Assembly (NCBI GenBank): GCA_947442255.1
Contig: CANEVO010000019.1
Span: forward strand, 1 to 44,138
Direction of reading: 5' to 3'
DNA: 44,138 nucleotides
From: Opitutia bacterium
Lineage (GTDB): Bacteria > Verrucomicrobiota > Verrucomicrobiae > Opitutales > Opitutaceae
Every line of letters starts with the position of its first letter. Position 1 is the first letter of the stretch. Shown here one piece after another: positions 17,901 to 25,836 of the stretch. Both the position numbers and the translations under genes were made by a program. The notes under the pieces were generated by a model. It made no database searches and was not told where the DNA came from. It was given only the letters and a program-made list of their open reading frames with translations.

Positions 17901-18110
17901 GTCGCGATCGCGGGTGACGCTCTCCCGGTCGTCGAGCCGCAGTTTGGCTTCGCGGCGATGGGCATCCTGCCCGTGGCAACTCAGGCAGTTCTCCGAGAGG
18001 ATCGGCCGGATGTCGCGGTTGAATTCGAGTTTCTCCGCGGACGCCCCGAACCCCGCATGCACCAGCAGCAGGAGCGCAGGAAGGACGCAGGCGGGGAATA
18101 GGCGGGGCAT
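14958..18110 (-). CDS. Planctomycete-type cytochrome c / DUF1549 / LamG / DUF1553 protein
   Basis: 1050 residues. A signal peptide (MPRLFPACVLPALLLLVHAG) is followed by a PSCyt1-type cytochrome c domain with one haem motif, C42-x-x-C45-H46. DUF1549 follows at about 150-360 (WLRRASFDLTGLPPTPAELD), then a LamG/concanavalin-like insert at about 500-640 (GITLALWLKPDADNP) and DUF1553 at about 780-1040 (LARWLTQPNHPLVARVVVNR). The architecture is typical of giant secreted proteins of Planctomycetota and Verrucomicrobiota that partner DUF1501 proteins, probably in degrading complex, often sulfated, polymers. The biochemical role is unproven. I chose ATG 18110 because it begins the signal peptide; 58 upstream in-frame residues are not family-like. 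It is the first gene of a three-gene operon. Confidence 0.88.
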   Translation of the reverse strand: MPRLFPACVLPALLLLVHAGFGASAEKLEFNRDIRPILSENCLSCHGQDAHRREAKLRLDDRESVTRDRDGYAVIVPGKPADSELLLRLASEDPDEKMPPQDSNKHVTPEQIALIRRWVAEGAVYQKHWAFEPPRQAPPPAVRGATWPRHALDRFVLARLEREGLAPSAVAAPETWLRRASFDLTGLPPTPAELDAFTADVAARGEPAWDAAVERLLASPHFGERQAIDWLDAARYADTHGFNNDSARTMWRWRDWVIGAFNADLPYDRFITEQLAGDLLPKPTLEQRIATGFGRNHVINSEGGIIEEEYRVEYVADRVRTMSTAWLGLTMECSRCHDHKFDPVTQRDYYQLFAFFNNVPEQGEDGRVANAVPMIPAPTPDQAAVLAGQERQLAALDARLRRAGESWRWQSEDRARVEALIARAAPRAEVVPSVPLREAEMSTEGAPKAEWRIDPEKPAPKIATAKLDFAGKEGITLALWLKPDADNPRDVALLSSVDHLGSPADALYGNGRELRLIDGEIELRLTDRFPAYSITVRTVGAGIRAGEWRHVAAIYAGGKRAGSVRLFADGVESLVRVYHEGVSKEPSSKRDLLVGADNAKDGARWRGTLAEMISYPRALDRAAIHARFSLRALSQALDHVTGEELTARERAWLRDAVLADDPATAETAAQRAELWQEHLALRRSLPSAMVMEELSQPRPAFVLNRGRYDAPGEPVEAGVPEALLAPWPAGAPRNRLGLARWLTQPNHPLVARVVVNRFWAQLFGTGLVKTLEDFGSQGEWPSHPELLDWLARDFVDGGWDVKRLLKTLVLSATYRQGSAVTPEWQTRDPENRLLARGPRVRLPAELIRDQALAVSGLLAPRLGGPSVYPYQPEKLYEGIVVGADYPGTRWGKSTGEDLHRRSLYTFWKRTIPHPAMTGFDAPDREFCTVRRSRTNTPLQALTLWNEPGYLEAARQLGTRMLREGGAEDDARVAFAFRLATGRRPVAAETRVLARALGRLRADFLAHGNDAYAFVKVGESALDATLPPAELAAATAVANMILSLDETITKN

Positions 18111-18431
18111 CGGGGTGAAGGTCCGGACCCGCGTGGGACGGGCACCGAACCAGGGCACTATTTGCAAGAAATCTCCCGGAGCAAGACCCGCTCCACGCCA
18201 CACCCAGTTCGGGTGCAACCGCCGATCAATTCGTTGATGTCGGCTGTTGTTGACAGCGTGCACCTGCTCCGAAGCCCTCCGCAATTCAAGTTAAGGCGCG
18301 ATTCCGAGATCTTGCGCAGGGCTGAGGCAACAGAGCCAAAGCAGAGAGCGACGCCTGTCCGCCGATTCGCCATAATCCGTCGTTGCGGCGCCGGCACACC
18401 CGAACCGACAGCTTCAGAACAAGCTCATTGG
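18111..18431. other. Intergenic region upstream of the DUF1549/1553 operon
   Basis: 321 bases with no gene I can support. It should contain the promoter of the minus-strand operon. Base composition is slightly less GC-rich than the genes around it. No long palindrome was seen. The 215 bases between the sigma fragment and the ABC gene (18612-18826) likewise show nothing beyond the expected exporter promoter. Confidence 0.35.
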
Positions 18432-18611
18432 TCAACCCCGTGATTCCGTCGATACATTGCATGATCGTTTCGCATCGCGCGCGCGGTCGGGATCGCCAAG
18501 CAAGCGCGCGGCGTAACGGGTGAGCGGAGCCTGCTGCTCCGCAAAAATGCATTCCAGAAAACCGGAGTCTTCATGTGTCAGAGCCCGAATGTTCGGGGGT
18601 TCAGTGGACAT
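18432..18611 (-). pseudogene. N-terminal fragment of an ECF sigma factor
   Basis: From ATG 18611 the frame reads MSTEPPNIRALTHEDSGFLE, then CIFAEQQAPLTRYAARLLGD and PDRARDA. The segment around APLTRYAARLLGDPDRARDA matches the start of sigma-70 region 2, where family members continue with VVQDTFL. Here the match stops at once and the frame ends at 18432 after an unrelated tail. Regions 2.3-4 are absent from the flanking sequence. It lies upstream of the DUF1549/1553 operon, which in relatives is often accompanied by such sigma factors, so it may once have regulated those genes. Confidence 0.6.
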
Positions 18612-18826
18612 GGGTTCTGAAGACAAAACGGGCGGCCGCCGGGTTTCTTAGGGAAAATTCTGAATTTCGCGTTCCCTGCACCCAATTGCACCGAAAGCGT
18701 CCGGGAGGCAACCGCCGTTCGCCTCACCCCAGCCCGTGCGCACAAGTCCCCGCTTGCCAGCCCGGCACCCCCTCCGCTCCCTCGGAGCGGGCGTGGTATT
18801 TCGTACTTTGCGCCCGTCCTTCGCCG

Positions 18827-20659
18827 ATGCGCTCCCCCCTTCACGTTATCTGGTCCCTGATGCGCGGCCACCGCCTGCGCTACGGGCTGGCACTGGCGTG
18901 TCTGACGCTGGCCACGGTGATCAATTTCGGTATTCCGCTGATCGGCAGCGCGACGATCGACTACGCCGTCGCGCACCGTACCGCCGACGCCGGCACTCCC
19001 GCGCTCATCGCCTGGAGCCTGCAGGCGTTGGGCGGCGCGGATCATCTGCGGGCGCATCTCTGGCTCGCCCCGGTCGCGATGGTCGTACTCAGCCTGTTCG
19101 CCGGGCTCTGCAGCTACCTGAAGGGCTGGCAGGCGTCGCTCGCCAGCGACGGGATCGCGCGCCGCCTCAAGGACGACCTCTACGACCATCTCAACCACCT
19201 GCCGGCGTCCTATCACGATCGCACCGACACGGGTGACCTGGTCCAGCGCTGCACCAGCGATGTCGAGACGACGCGACAGTTTCTCGCGACCCAGGTAATG
19301 GAAATCGGCAACGCCGCGCTGCTCGCCGCCACCGCGCTCCCGCTGCTGCTCTCGCTCAACGTGCCCATGACGCTCGTGTCGTTTGCGCTCGTGGGGCCGT
19401 TGGTGGCCTACGGCTACATCTATTTCCGCCAGGTGAAGCATGTCTTCAAAAAGGTCGACGAGGCCGAGGGCGCGCTGACCGCGGTCATCCAGGAAAACCT
19501 CACCGGCATCCGCGTGGTGCGGGCGTTTGCCCGCCAGGAATTCGAGCGCGCCAAGTTCGCCACCCCCAACGCCGATTATCGCGACCGCAGCCTCCGGATG
19601 CTGCGCCTCATGTCGTGGTATTGGTCGATCAGCGACCTCGTGGCGCTTTGCCAGCTGGGCCTGCCGCTCCTGGTGGGCGCGCACTGGATCACGACGGGCA
19701 CGCTCACCGTTGGCATGCTGTTCGCCTTTCTTTCCTACCTCGGGATCATGCTCTGGCCCGTGCGCCAGATGGGGCGGATCCTGACCGATCTCGGCAAGAC
19801 CTCGGTCGCCCTCGGCCGCATCCGGGAAATCCTCGCCGTGGCCCGGGAATCGGAACCGCCGGCGGCGGCGCTCCCGGCGCAGATCACGGGCGCCCTCGCG
19901 GTGCGCGACCTGCACTTCGCGCATGCCAGCCAGCCGGCCACCGCCGCCGGCGCGCTCAACGGCATTTCGTTCGACGTACGGCCGGGCGAGACGCTGGCCA
20001 TCCTCGGCCCGTCCGGCTCCGGCAAGAGCACGCTGATGCACCTGCTGCTCCGTCTCTACGACTACACCTCCGGCTCGATCCAGCTCGACGGCCGAGAACT
20101 CGCCTCGCTCCCGCGCGCCTGGGTGCGCGCCCAAATCGGCGTGGTCATGCAGGAGCCGTTTCTCTTTTCGAAGACGCTGCGCGACAATCTCCGCCTCGGC
20201 CGCGGCGATGCACCCGACCACGAGATCGAGGCCGCCGCGCGCGCCGCGTGCATCCACGACACGATCCTGACCTTCGAGCAGGGCTACAACACCCTCATCG
20301 GCGAACGCGGCATCACGCTCTCCGGCGGGCAGCGCCAGCGCATGGCCATCGCGCGCGCCGTGCTGCGGCGCCCGCCGCTGCTCATCCTGGACGACGCCCT
20401 GAGCGCGGTCGACGGCGAGACCGAGGCCGTCATCCTCAACGCCCTCAAGGAACGTCACGGGCGCGCCACCACCCTCGTGATCGCGCACCGGCTTTCGACG
20501 CTCGCGCAGGCCGACCGGGTGATCGTCCTCCACCACGGCCGCATCATCCAGACCGGCACCCACGCCGAACTCGCCGTGCAGGAGGGCCTCTACCGCCGGC
20601 TCTGGCAGATCCAGACCAGCTTGGAATCCGATTTCCAAAGGGAGCTGAAACCGGCCTGA
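18827..20659 (+). CDS. ABC exporter half-transporter, subunit with degenerate ATPase site
   Basis: 610 residues: an N-terminal six-helix exporter domain (about 15-320) and a C-terminal ATP-binding domain. Walker A is GPSGSGKST (about 394), the Q-loop is VMQEPFLF, the signature is LSGGQ (about 498), and the H-loop is VIAHRLST. Walker B reads LLILDDALSAVD, with Asp where the catalytic Glu normally stands. That substitution, together with the partner's LSTGQ signature, is the hallmark of a heterodimeric exporter with one non-hydrolysing site (as in TM287/288 or BmrCD). The partner gene begins 13 bases downstream. ATG 18827 starts the transmembrane domain directly. The substrate is unknown; lipids, drugs and peptides are all exported by relatives. 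Confidence 0.9.
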   Translation: MRSPLHVIWSLMRGHRLRYGLALACLTLATVINFGIPLIGSATIDYAVAHRTADAGTPALIAWSLQALGGADHLRAHLWLAPVAMVVLSLFAGLCSYLKGWQASLASDGIARRLKDDLYDHLNHLPASYHDRTDTGDLVQRCTSDVETTRQFLATQVMEIGNAALLAATALPLLLSLNVPMTLVSFALVGPLVAYGYIYFRQVKHVFKKVDEAEGALTAVIQENLTGIRVVRAFARQEFERAKFATPNADYRDRSLRMLRLMSWYWSISDLVALCQLGLPLLVGAHWITTGTLTVGMLFAFLSYLGIMLWPVRQMGRILTDLGKTSVALGRIREILAVARESEPPAAALPAQITGALAVRDLHFAHASQPATAAGALNGISFDVRPGETLAILGPSGSGKSTLMHLLLRLYDYTSGSIQLDGRELASLPRAWVRAQIGVVMQEPFLFSKTLRDNLRLGRGDAPDHEIEAAARAACIHDTILTFEQGYNTLIGERGITLSGGQRQRMAIARAVLRRPPLLILDDALSAVDGETEAVILNALKERHGRATTLVIAHRLSTLAQADRVIVLHHGRIIQTGTHAELAVQEGLYRRLWQIQTSLESDFQRELKPA

Positions 20660-20672
20660 CGGCCTCCGACCC

Positions 20673-22535
20673 ATGGCTGCGCCCCTCCTCCAGGACGATG
20701 ATTTCAAAGCCCGGCTCGACACCGGACTGTGGTGGAAGATCTTTCGCCGCGCCCTCCACCTGAAACGCTATCTGGTGCCATTATTCGTCACGGCCATCGT
20801 CATCGCCGCGTGCGACGCCGCCTTCGCCCACGTCACGCGCTGGGTGATCGACGGGGTGGTGCGCGACGGCGCCCAGGCCGCCTTCGGACGCTACATCGTG
20901 GCCTACCTCGCGGTCACGCTGGCGCTCTGCATCGGCGTATGGATTTTCATCGACCTCGCCGGCAACATTTCGAACCGCCTCGCGCACGACATCCGGCGCG
21001 ACTGCTTCGACCGGTTGCAGGAACTGGAGTTCGCCTACTTCGACCAGCGGCCCGTCGGCTGGCTGATCAGCCGGCTGACCGGCGATTGCGATCGCCTGGG
21101 CCGCATCATCGCCTGGGGCTTCCTCGATATCGTCTGGGGTTTGAGCTACGTGCTGATGATCGCCGTGAGCCTGCTCCTGATGAATTGGAAACTCGGCCTC
21201 ATCGTGATCGCCATTGTGCCGCCGCTCGCGGTCGTCTCGAAATATTTTCAGGGGAAAATGCTCCGCAGCGCGCGCGAGATTCGAAAATTCAATTCGCAGA
21301 TCACCGCGGGTTACAACGAATCGATCCAGGGCGTGCGCACGACCAAGACCCTCGGACGCGAGGCGGAGAACCTCGGGGAATTCAAACAATTGTCCGGGCG
21401 GATGTTCGCGGCCTCCGTGCTCAACGCGCGGCAGAACGCGCTCTACCATCCGATCGTCATGACCCTCGGCAGCCTCGGCGCCGGCCTCGCCCTGTGGCGC
21501 GGCGGCTACCTCACCGTCGACGGGGCGATGACACTGGGCACCCTGGTCGCATTCATCAATTTCGCGGGCCAATTTTTCCAACCCATCAACCAGCTCGCCC
21601 AGAAGCTCACCGAAATGCAGGGCGCCCAGGCCGCGGGCGAACGCGTCATGGGCCTGCTCGCGACGGAGCCCGCGATCCGAGACAGCGACGCCGTCCGGAC
21701 CCGGGTGCGCGAAGCGATGACCGGGGATGGCCCGAGGCCGGGCGGCGCCGCCGACGGCGGGCCGCCGCGCATCGACACCATCGAATTTCGCCACGTGATG
21801 TTCCGTTACACGAACGGCCCGGAAGTGCTGCGCGACTTCAACCTCACCGTGCGGGCCGGGGAGACGATCGCGCTCGTCGGCACCTCCGGCGGGGGCAAGA
21901 GCACAATCGTGTCGCTGATGTGCCGCTTCTACGAGCCGACCGCCGGGCAGATTCTGCTCAACGGCACCGACTATCGCGAGCGATCGCTCGCGTGGCTGCA
22001 GTCGCAGTTGGGCAGCGTCCTGCAGACCCCGCATTTGTTCAAGGGGACCGTGCGCGAGAACATCCGCTACGGCCGGCTCGACGCCACCGACGCCGAGATC
22101 GAGGCCGCCGCCCGGCTCGTCAACGCCCACGAGTTCATCGCCCGGTTGGAGCACGGCTACGATTCACCGGTGGGCGAAGGCGGCAACCGGCTCTCGACCG
22201 GCCAGCGGCAGCTCCTGTCCTTCGCCCGGGCGTTGCTGGCCAATCCGCAGATCCTCGTGATGGACGAGGCGACGTCCTCGATCGACACCGAGACGGAGCA
22301 ACTCATCCAGCGCGGGCTGGACACGGTGCTTTCCGGCCGGATCAGTTTCATCATTGCCCACCGGTTGAGCACCATCCGGCGCGCAGATCGCATCCTCGTG
22401 ATCACGCAGGGTCGCATCGAGGAATCCGGCACGCACGCGGAGCTGCTCCGGCAGCGCGGGCACTACTACGATCTTTATACCAACCAGTTTTTCCGGGAAC
22501 AGGAGGAAGCGGTGCTCGAGGGCACGGCTGAATAG
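20673..22535 (+). CDS. ABC exporter half-transporter, catalytic subunit
   Basis: 620 residues with the same exporter layout as its neighbour: membrane domain about 30-330, then an ATP-binding domain. Walker A is GTSGGGKST (about 403), Walker B is ILVMDEATSSID with the catalytic Glu intact, and the H-loop is FIIAHRLST. The signature is LSTGQ instead of LSGGQ. In a heterodimer this altered signature faces the first subunit's Asp-containing Walker B (degenerate site), while this subunit's Glu faces the first subunit's perfect LSGGQ (active site). A Gly/Pro-rich linker (GDGPRPGGAADGGPPR, about 351-366) precedes the ATPase domain. The short gap between the genes implies co-transcription. Confidence 0.9.
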   Translation: MAAPLLQDDDFKARLDTGLWWKIFRRALHLKRYLVPLFVTAIVIAACDAAFAHVTRWVIDGVVRDGAQAAFGRYIVAYLAVTLALCIGVWIFIDLAGNISNRLAHDIRRDCFDRLQELEFAYFDQRPVGWLISRLTGDCDRLGRIIAWGFLDIVWGLSYVLMIAVSLLLMNWKLGLIVIAIVPPLAVVSKYFQGKMLRSAREIRKFNSQITAGYNESIQGVRTTKTLGREAENLGEFKQLSGRMFAASVLNARQNALYHPIVMTLGSLGAGLALWRGGYLTVDGAMTLGTLVAFINFAGQFFQPINQLAQKLTEMQGAQAAGERVMGLLATEPAIRDSDAVRTRVREAMTGDGPRPGGAADGGPPRIDTIEFRHVMFRYTNGPEVLRDFNLTVRAGETIALVGTSGGGKSTIVSLMCRFYEPTAGQILLNGTDYRERSLAWLQSQLGSVLQTPHLFKGTVRENIRYGRLDATDAEIEAAARLVNAHEFIARLEHGYDSPVGEGGNRLSTGQRQLLSFARALLANPQILVMDEATSSIDTETEQLIQRGLDTVLSGRISFIIAHRLSTIRRADRILVITQGRIEESGTHAELLRQRGHYYDLYTNQFFREQEEAVLEGTAE

Positions 22536-22541
22536 GGAAAT

Positions 22542-22576
22542 CCCGCGGTCGCGGGGACCGGCAGGGATTCCTGCCG
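22542..22576. repeat. Two adjacent hairpins after the ABC exporter genes
   Basis: CCCGC-GGTC-GCGGG is followed directly by CGGCAGG-GATT-CCTGCCG (22559-22576), two perfect short stems with four-base loops. They lie 7 bases after the exporter stop and about 80 bases before the lipoprotein gene. No T-tract follows, so they may act as a processing or attenuation structure, or be a copy of a dispersed palindromic repeat. Confidence 0.45.
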
Positions 22577-22655
22577 TCGCCCATCCCCATGACTGCGGTC
22601 CGGCGAATCCGGCACCCCCGCCTTGCGCCGGATCGCCACCGTGTTCTCTTGGGGC

Positions 22656-24269
22656 ATGCGCCGCCGGGCCTTTTTCTCCACCACTCTCCTCGCCAGCGTC
22701 TTCCTCACTGCCTGCGCGCGCCGCGAAACACCCGCCGCCGAGGGCCTTCGCACCCAGACCCTCCTCGTCGGCAACCTCGCCGAACCACAGGACCTCGATC
22801 CGCACACCGCGACCATCTACACCGACCAGAACATCATCACGGCCCTGTTCGAGGGCCTGACCGCGATCGAGGAAAAGACGTCGCAACCCGTGCCGGCGAC
22901 CGCCGCGCGCTGGGAAACATCCCGCGACGGGCTCACGTGGACGTTTCATCTCCGTGCCGGGGCGCGCTGGTCCAACGGCGAACCCATCACCGCCGACGAC
23001 TTCGTGCAATCGTGGCGGCGCGAGCTCTCGCCCGCGCTCGCCGCCGAGACCGCCTACCTGCTCCACGCGGTGAAAAACGCCGAGGCCTTCAACGCCGGCA
23101 AGATCACCGACCCCGCCGCACTCGGCTTCGCGGCGCCCGATCCGCGGACCGTCGTCATCACGCTCGCCCGGCCGATCCCCTATCTGCCCGCGCTCGTCGC
23201 GCTGCCCGCGTGGTTCCCCGTCAATCCCCGCGTACTCGCCCGCTTCGGCGCCCTCACCCAACGTGGCACCGCCTGGACGCGCCCCGGCAACCTTGTCGGC
23301 AACGGACCGTTCATGCTCGAACAGTGGACGCCCAACGCGCGGCTCACCGTCGTGAAAAACCCGGGCTACTGGGACGCCGCGACCACTCATCTCAACCGCA
23401 TCGCGTTTCTGCCCATCGAGAGCGCCGACGTGGAGGAGCGTAATTTTCGCGCCGGCCAGCTCCACCTCACCAATGGCCTGCCGACGACGAAGATTCCCGG
23501 CTATCGCGAACGTGAGCCAGCAAAGCTCCGGCTCGACCCGCTCCTCAGCACGGTCTTCCTCCGCTTCAACGTCGCGAAGCCGCCACTCGATCAGCCCAAG
23601 GTGCGCCGCGCACTCTCCCTCGCGATCGACCGCGAGCCGATTTCCCGGCGCGTGTTGAACGGCGCACGGTTGCCGGCGGAGCATTTCGTGCCGCCTGGCA
23701 CCGGCGGCTACACCGCCCGGGCCCGCGTGCCCGTGGATTTCGCGGCGGCCCGGCGCTTGCTGGCCGAGGCCGGTTTTCCCGGGGGCAAGGGCCTGCCCGT
23801 CTTTGAGGTCCAGGTGCGCAACGACGAGTTTCAACCCAGGGTGCTGGAGGTGATCCAGGAGCAATGGCAGCGCGAGCTGGGCGTGCGCATCACGATCGCA
23901 CCGCTTGAACAAAAGACGTGGATTCAAAACCAGCAGTCGCTCGCCTATACGATTGCGGGCGCGAGTTGGGTCGGCGACTTCGTCGATCCCATCACGTTCC
24001 TCGATCTGTTCACGGGTAACTCGGGCAACAACTGGACCGGCTGGGTGCACCCCGACTACGATCGCCTCCTCGCGGCCGCCGGCGGCGAAAACGTGCAGGC
24101 GAAGCGCTTCGAATTGCTGCAGCAGGCTGAAGCGCTGCTCCTCGACCAGGCGCCGATCGCCCCGATTTTCTTCGGGGCTCAAACCTACCTGATCGATCCC
24201 GCCGTCCGAGGCTGGGAACCCTCCCTGCTCGGCCTGCACCGGTTTCAATTCGTACGCCTCGGCAACTAG
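22656..24269 (+). CDS. Oligopeptide-type ABC substrate-binding lipoprotein (SBP family 5)
   Basis: 537 residues. A lipoprotein signal peptide ends in the lipobox LTAC with the lipidated Cys at residue 20. The mature protein is an OppA/DppA-type binding protein: NLAEPQDLDPHTATIYTDQN near the start, the family signature around WTFHLRAGARWSNGEPITAD, then NGPFMLEQWTPN and KNPGYWD, and the C-terminal lobe with VRRALSLAIDRE. It binds peptides or similar ligands at the inner-membrane surface. No permease or ATPase of an importer lies nearby; the adjacent ABC genes are exporters, so this is an orphan receptor. ATG 22656 gives a normal signal peptide; an in-frame TTG at 22623 is less likely. Confidence 0.85.
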   Translation: MRRRAFFSTTLLASVFLTACARRETPAAEGLRTQTLLVGNLAEPQDLDPHTATIYTDQNIITALFEGLTAIEEKTSQPVPATAARWETSRDGLTWTFHLRAGARWSNGEPITADDFVQSWRRELSPALAAETAYLLHAVKNAEAFNAGKITDPAALGFAAPDPRTVVITLARPIPYLPALVALPAWFPVNPRVLARFGALTQRGTAWTRPGNLVGNGPFMLEQWTPNARLTVVKNPGYWDAATTHLNRIAFLPIESADVEERNFRAGQLHLTNGLPTTKIPGYREREPAKLRLDPLLSTVFLRFNVAKPPLDQPKVRRALSLAIDREPISRRVLNGARLPAEHFVPPGTGGYTARARVPVDFAAARRLLAEAGFPGGKGLPVFEVQVRNDEFQPRVLEVIQEQWQRELGVRITIAPLEQKTWIQNQQSLAYTIAGASWVGDFVDPITFLDLFTGNSGNNWTGWVHPDYDRLLAAAGGENVQAKRFELLQQAEALLLDQAPIAPIFFGAQTYLIDPAVRGWEPSLLGLHRFQFVRLGN

Positions 24270-24337
24270 GAAGGCGCGCTTCCCCGCGACCACACGCTCC
24301 CTTGCGCCCGCGGCCGGGAGCGCGCAACGTGGCCGCG

Positions 24338-24817
24338 ATGCGCCGTTTGTTATCCTTTCTCGCCTGCCTCGTTGTTTTCGCGGGTCCCGCCGCGGTCGCC
24401 GCGGAAACCGCCTTCGTCCGCATCTGGCCGGAGTGGCGCAACGCGGAATCGTTCGAGCGGATCGGCGAGTATTTCGGCGCACCCGAACACCGCGGCCGGG
24501 AAATCGTACTCCGCACGCGGGCCGACGAGAGGGAGGGATTCTATTTTCTCGTGCGCGTCAAATACGCCACCCCGCTCGCCGGCGCCCGCTTCGCGCTCCA
24601 CATGATCCGGCCCGATGCGCCCGAGGTCGTCGCCTTCACTTTCCCCGTCGCCTCCGCCCCTGCCGGCGAATCGGTCTATCTGCTCGGTCTCACCGGGACC
24701 GACTGGCCGGGCGGTAAGAACGTGCAACCCGTGGCGTGGAAACTGGAGTTGCTCAGCGCCGACGAACGGGCGCTAACGGACCAGAAGAGTTTCCTGTGGG
24801 AAAAGCCGGCGAAGTGA
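24338..24817 (+). CDS. Small secreted protein of unknown function
   Basis: 159 residues with a clear signal peptide (MRRLLSFLACLVVFAGPAAVAAETA). The mature part begins with VRIWPEWRNAESFERIGEYF and contains beta-strand-like segments (GFYFLVRVKYATPLAGARF; SVYLLGLTGTDWPGG), ending in KSFLWEKPAK. I do not recognise the family; the pattern suggests a small beta-sandwich. ATG 24338 is chosen because it begins the signal peptide. It sits between the peptide-binding lipoprotein and the DNA glycosylase with ~70-base gaps on each side, so operon membership is uncertain. Confidence 0.65.
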   Translation: MRRLLSFLACLVVFAGPAAVAAETAFVRIWPEWRNAESFERIGEYFGAPEHRGREIVLRTRADEREGFYFLVRVKYATPLAGARFALHMIRPDAPEVVAFTFPVASAPAGESVYLLGLTGTDWPGGKNVQPVAWKLELLSADERALTDQKSFLWEKPAK

Positions 24818-24893
24818 ACCCGGGGTCCGTTGACGCACTCCCGCGGCCAATCGCCCTGGGGAAAATGCGGACAAACCGGTCACTAACGTGCCC

Positions 24894-25772
24894 ATGACCG
24901 AACCCGACTGGTCCGAATGGCAACCGCTCGCCGGTGCGCCCGCCCTCACTGCCGATGTGCTCGCCGAAACGCTCGACGGCGGGCAGGCCTTCCGCTGGAA
25001 CCGCGTTGGCGACCGGATCTGGCTCGGCCAGTGGGCGGACCACGTCGTCCGCCTGCGCCTCGCCGGGGACGCGCACGTGCAATGGGGCGCGCCCCGCCCC
25101 CTCGCGTCCGCGGTGGCCCGCGCGTTGCCCGCGTATCTCGGCCTCAACCGCGATTTCAATGCGTTGGTCGACACGCTGCCGTGGCGCAGCGATCCGCACC
25201 TCGCGGCGTGTCTCGCGGCGTTCCCCGGGCTGCGCATCCTGCGCCAGCCGTTCGGCGAAACCCTGCTCGGCTTTCTTTGCAGCGCGACCAAGCAGATCGT
25301 GCAGATCAAGCAGATGCTCGCGCTGCTCGCCGAACGGCACGGCGCGGAAATCGCCCCCGGCTTTCATCGTCTCCCCACCTGGCCTGAACTCGCCGCCCTG
25401 CCCGAGACGGAGTTGCGCGCCTGTCAGTTGGGCTTTCGCGCGCGCTATATCGCGGAAACGGCGCGCATCGTCGCCGCGCAACCCGGCTGGCTCGCCGAAA
25501 CGGAAGCGCTGCCATATCCGGCGGCGAAGGCTCGGCTGTGCGCGCTGCCAGGGGTCGGCGAAAAGGTGGCCGATTGCGTTCTCCTTTTCGGGGCCGGCCG
25601 GCTCGAGGCATTTCCCGTCGATACGTGGATTCTGAAAACGATGGCACGCCGCTACGGCCTCGACGGCTGGAAGCCGGCGCACGTCGCCCAGTTCGGCCGC
25701 GCCCACTTCGGCCCGCTCGCGGGACTCGCCCAGCAATACCTGTTCGGCTGGGAACGGCAGCAGGGAAGATAG
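24894..25772 (+). CDS. 8-oxoguanine DNA glycosylase (OGG1/AlkA superfamily)
   Basis: 292 residues. The N-terminal domain (TLDGGQAFRWNRVGDRIWLG, about 27-46) matches OGG_N, including the QAFRW motif. The helix-hairpin-helix domain has LCALPGVGEKVADCVLLFGA with the probable Schiff-base lysine at K224 and the catalytic aspartate at D243 in FPVDTWI. The segment LLGFLCSATKQIVQIKQML stands where OGG1 has its FICSSNNNI-type helix, so base recognition may differ in detail. The enzyme removes oxidised guanine and nicks at the abasic site. GTG 24888 two codons upstream is an alternative start. The gene appears to stand alone. Confidence 0.85.
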   Translation: MTEPDWSEWQPLAGAPALTADVLAETLDGGQAFRWNRVGDRIWLGQWADHVVRLRLAGDAHVQWGAPRPLASAVARALPAYLGLNRDFNALVDTLPWRSDPHLAACLAAFPGLRILRQPFGETLLGFLCSATKQIVQIKQMLALLAERHGAEIAPGFHRLPTWPELAALPETELRACQLGFRARYIAETARIVAAQPGWLAETEALPYPAAKARLCALPGVGEKVADCVLLFGAGRLEAFPVDTWILKTMARRYGLDGWKPAHVAQFGRAHFGPLAGLAQQYLFGWERQQGR

Positions 25773-25836
25773 CCGCGGGAGCCCGGGCGGCCGCCGATTC
25801 AAGTGCTTCAACGCGGAGCGGAGACGCCGGCACCCC

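Noticed and set aside
18158..18397. Small minus-strand frame upstream of the DUF1549 gene
   Set aside because: No signal peptide or motif, and composition like non-coding sequence.
18578..20722. 714-codon minus-strand open frame
   Set aside because: Antisense of the first ABC exporter gene, whose ATPase motifs are unambiguous.
22164..24482. 772-codon minus-strand open frame
   Set aside because: Antisense of the peptide-binding lipoprotein and the end of the exporter gene; low-complexity composition.
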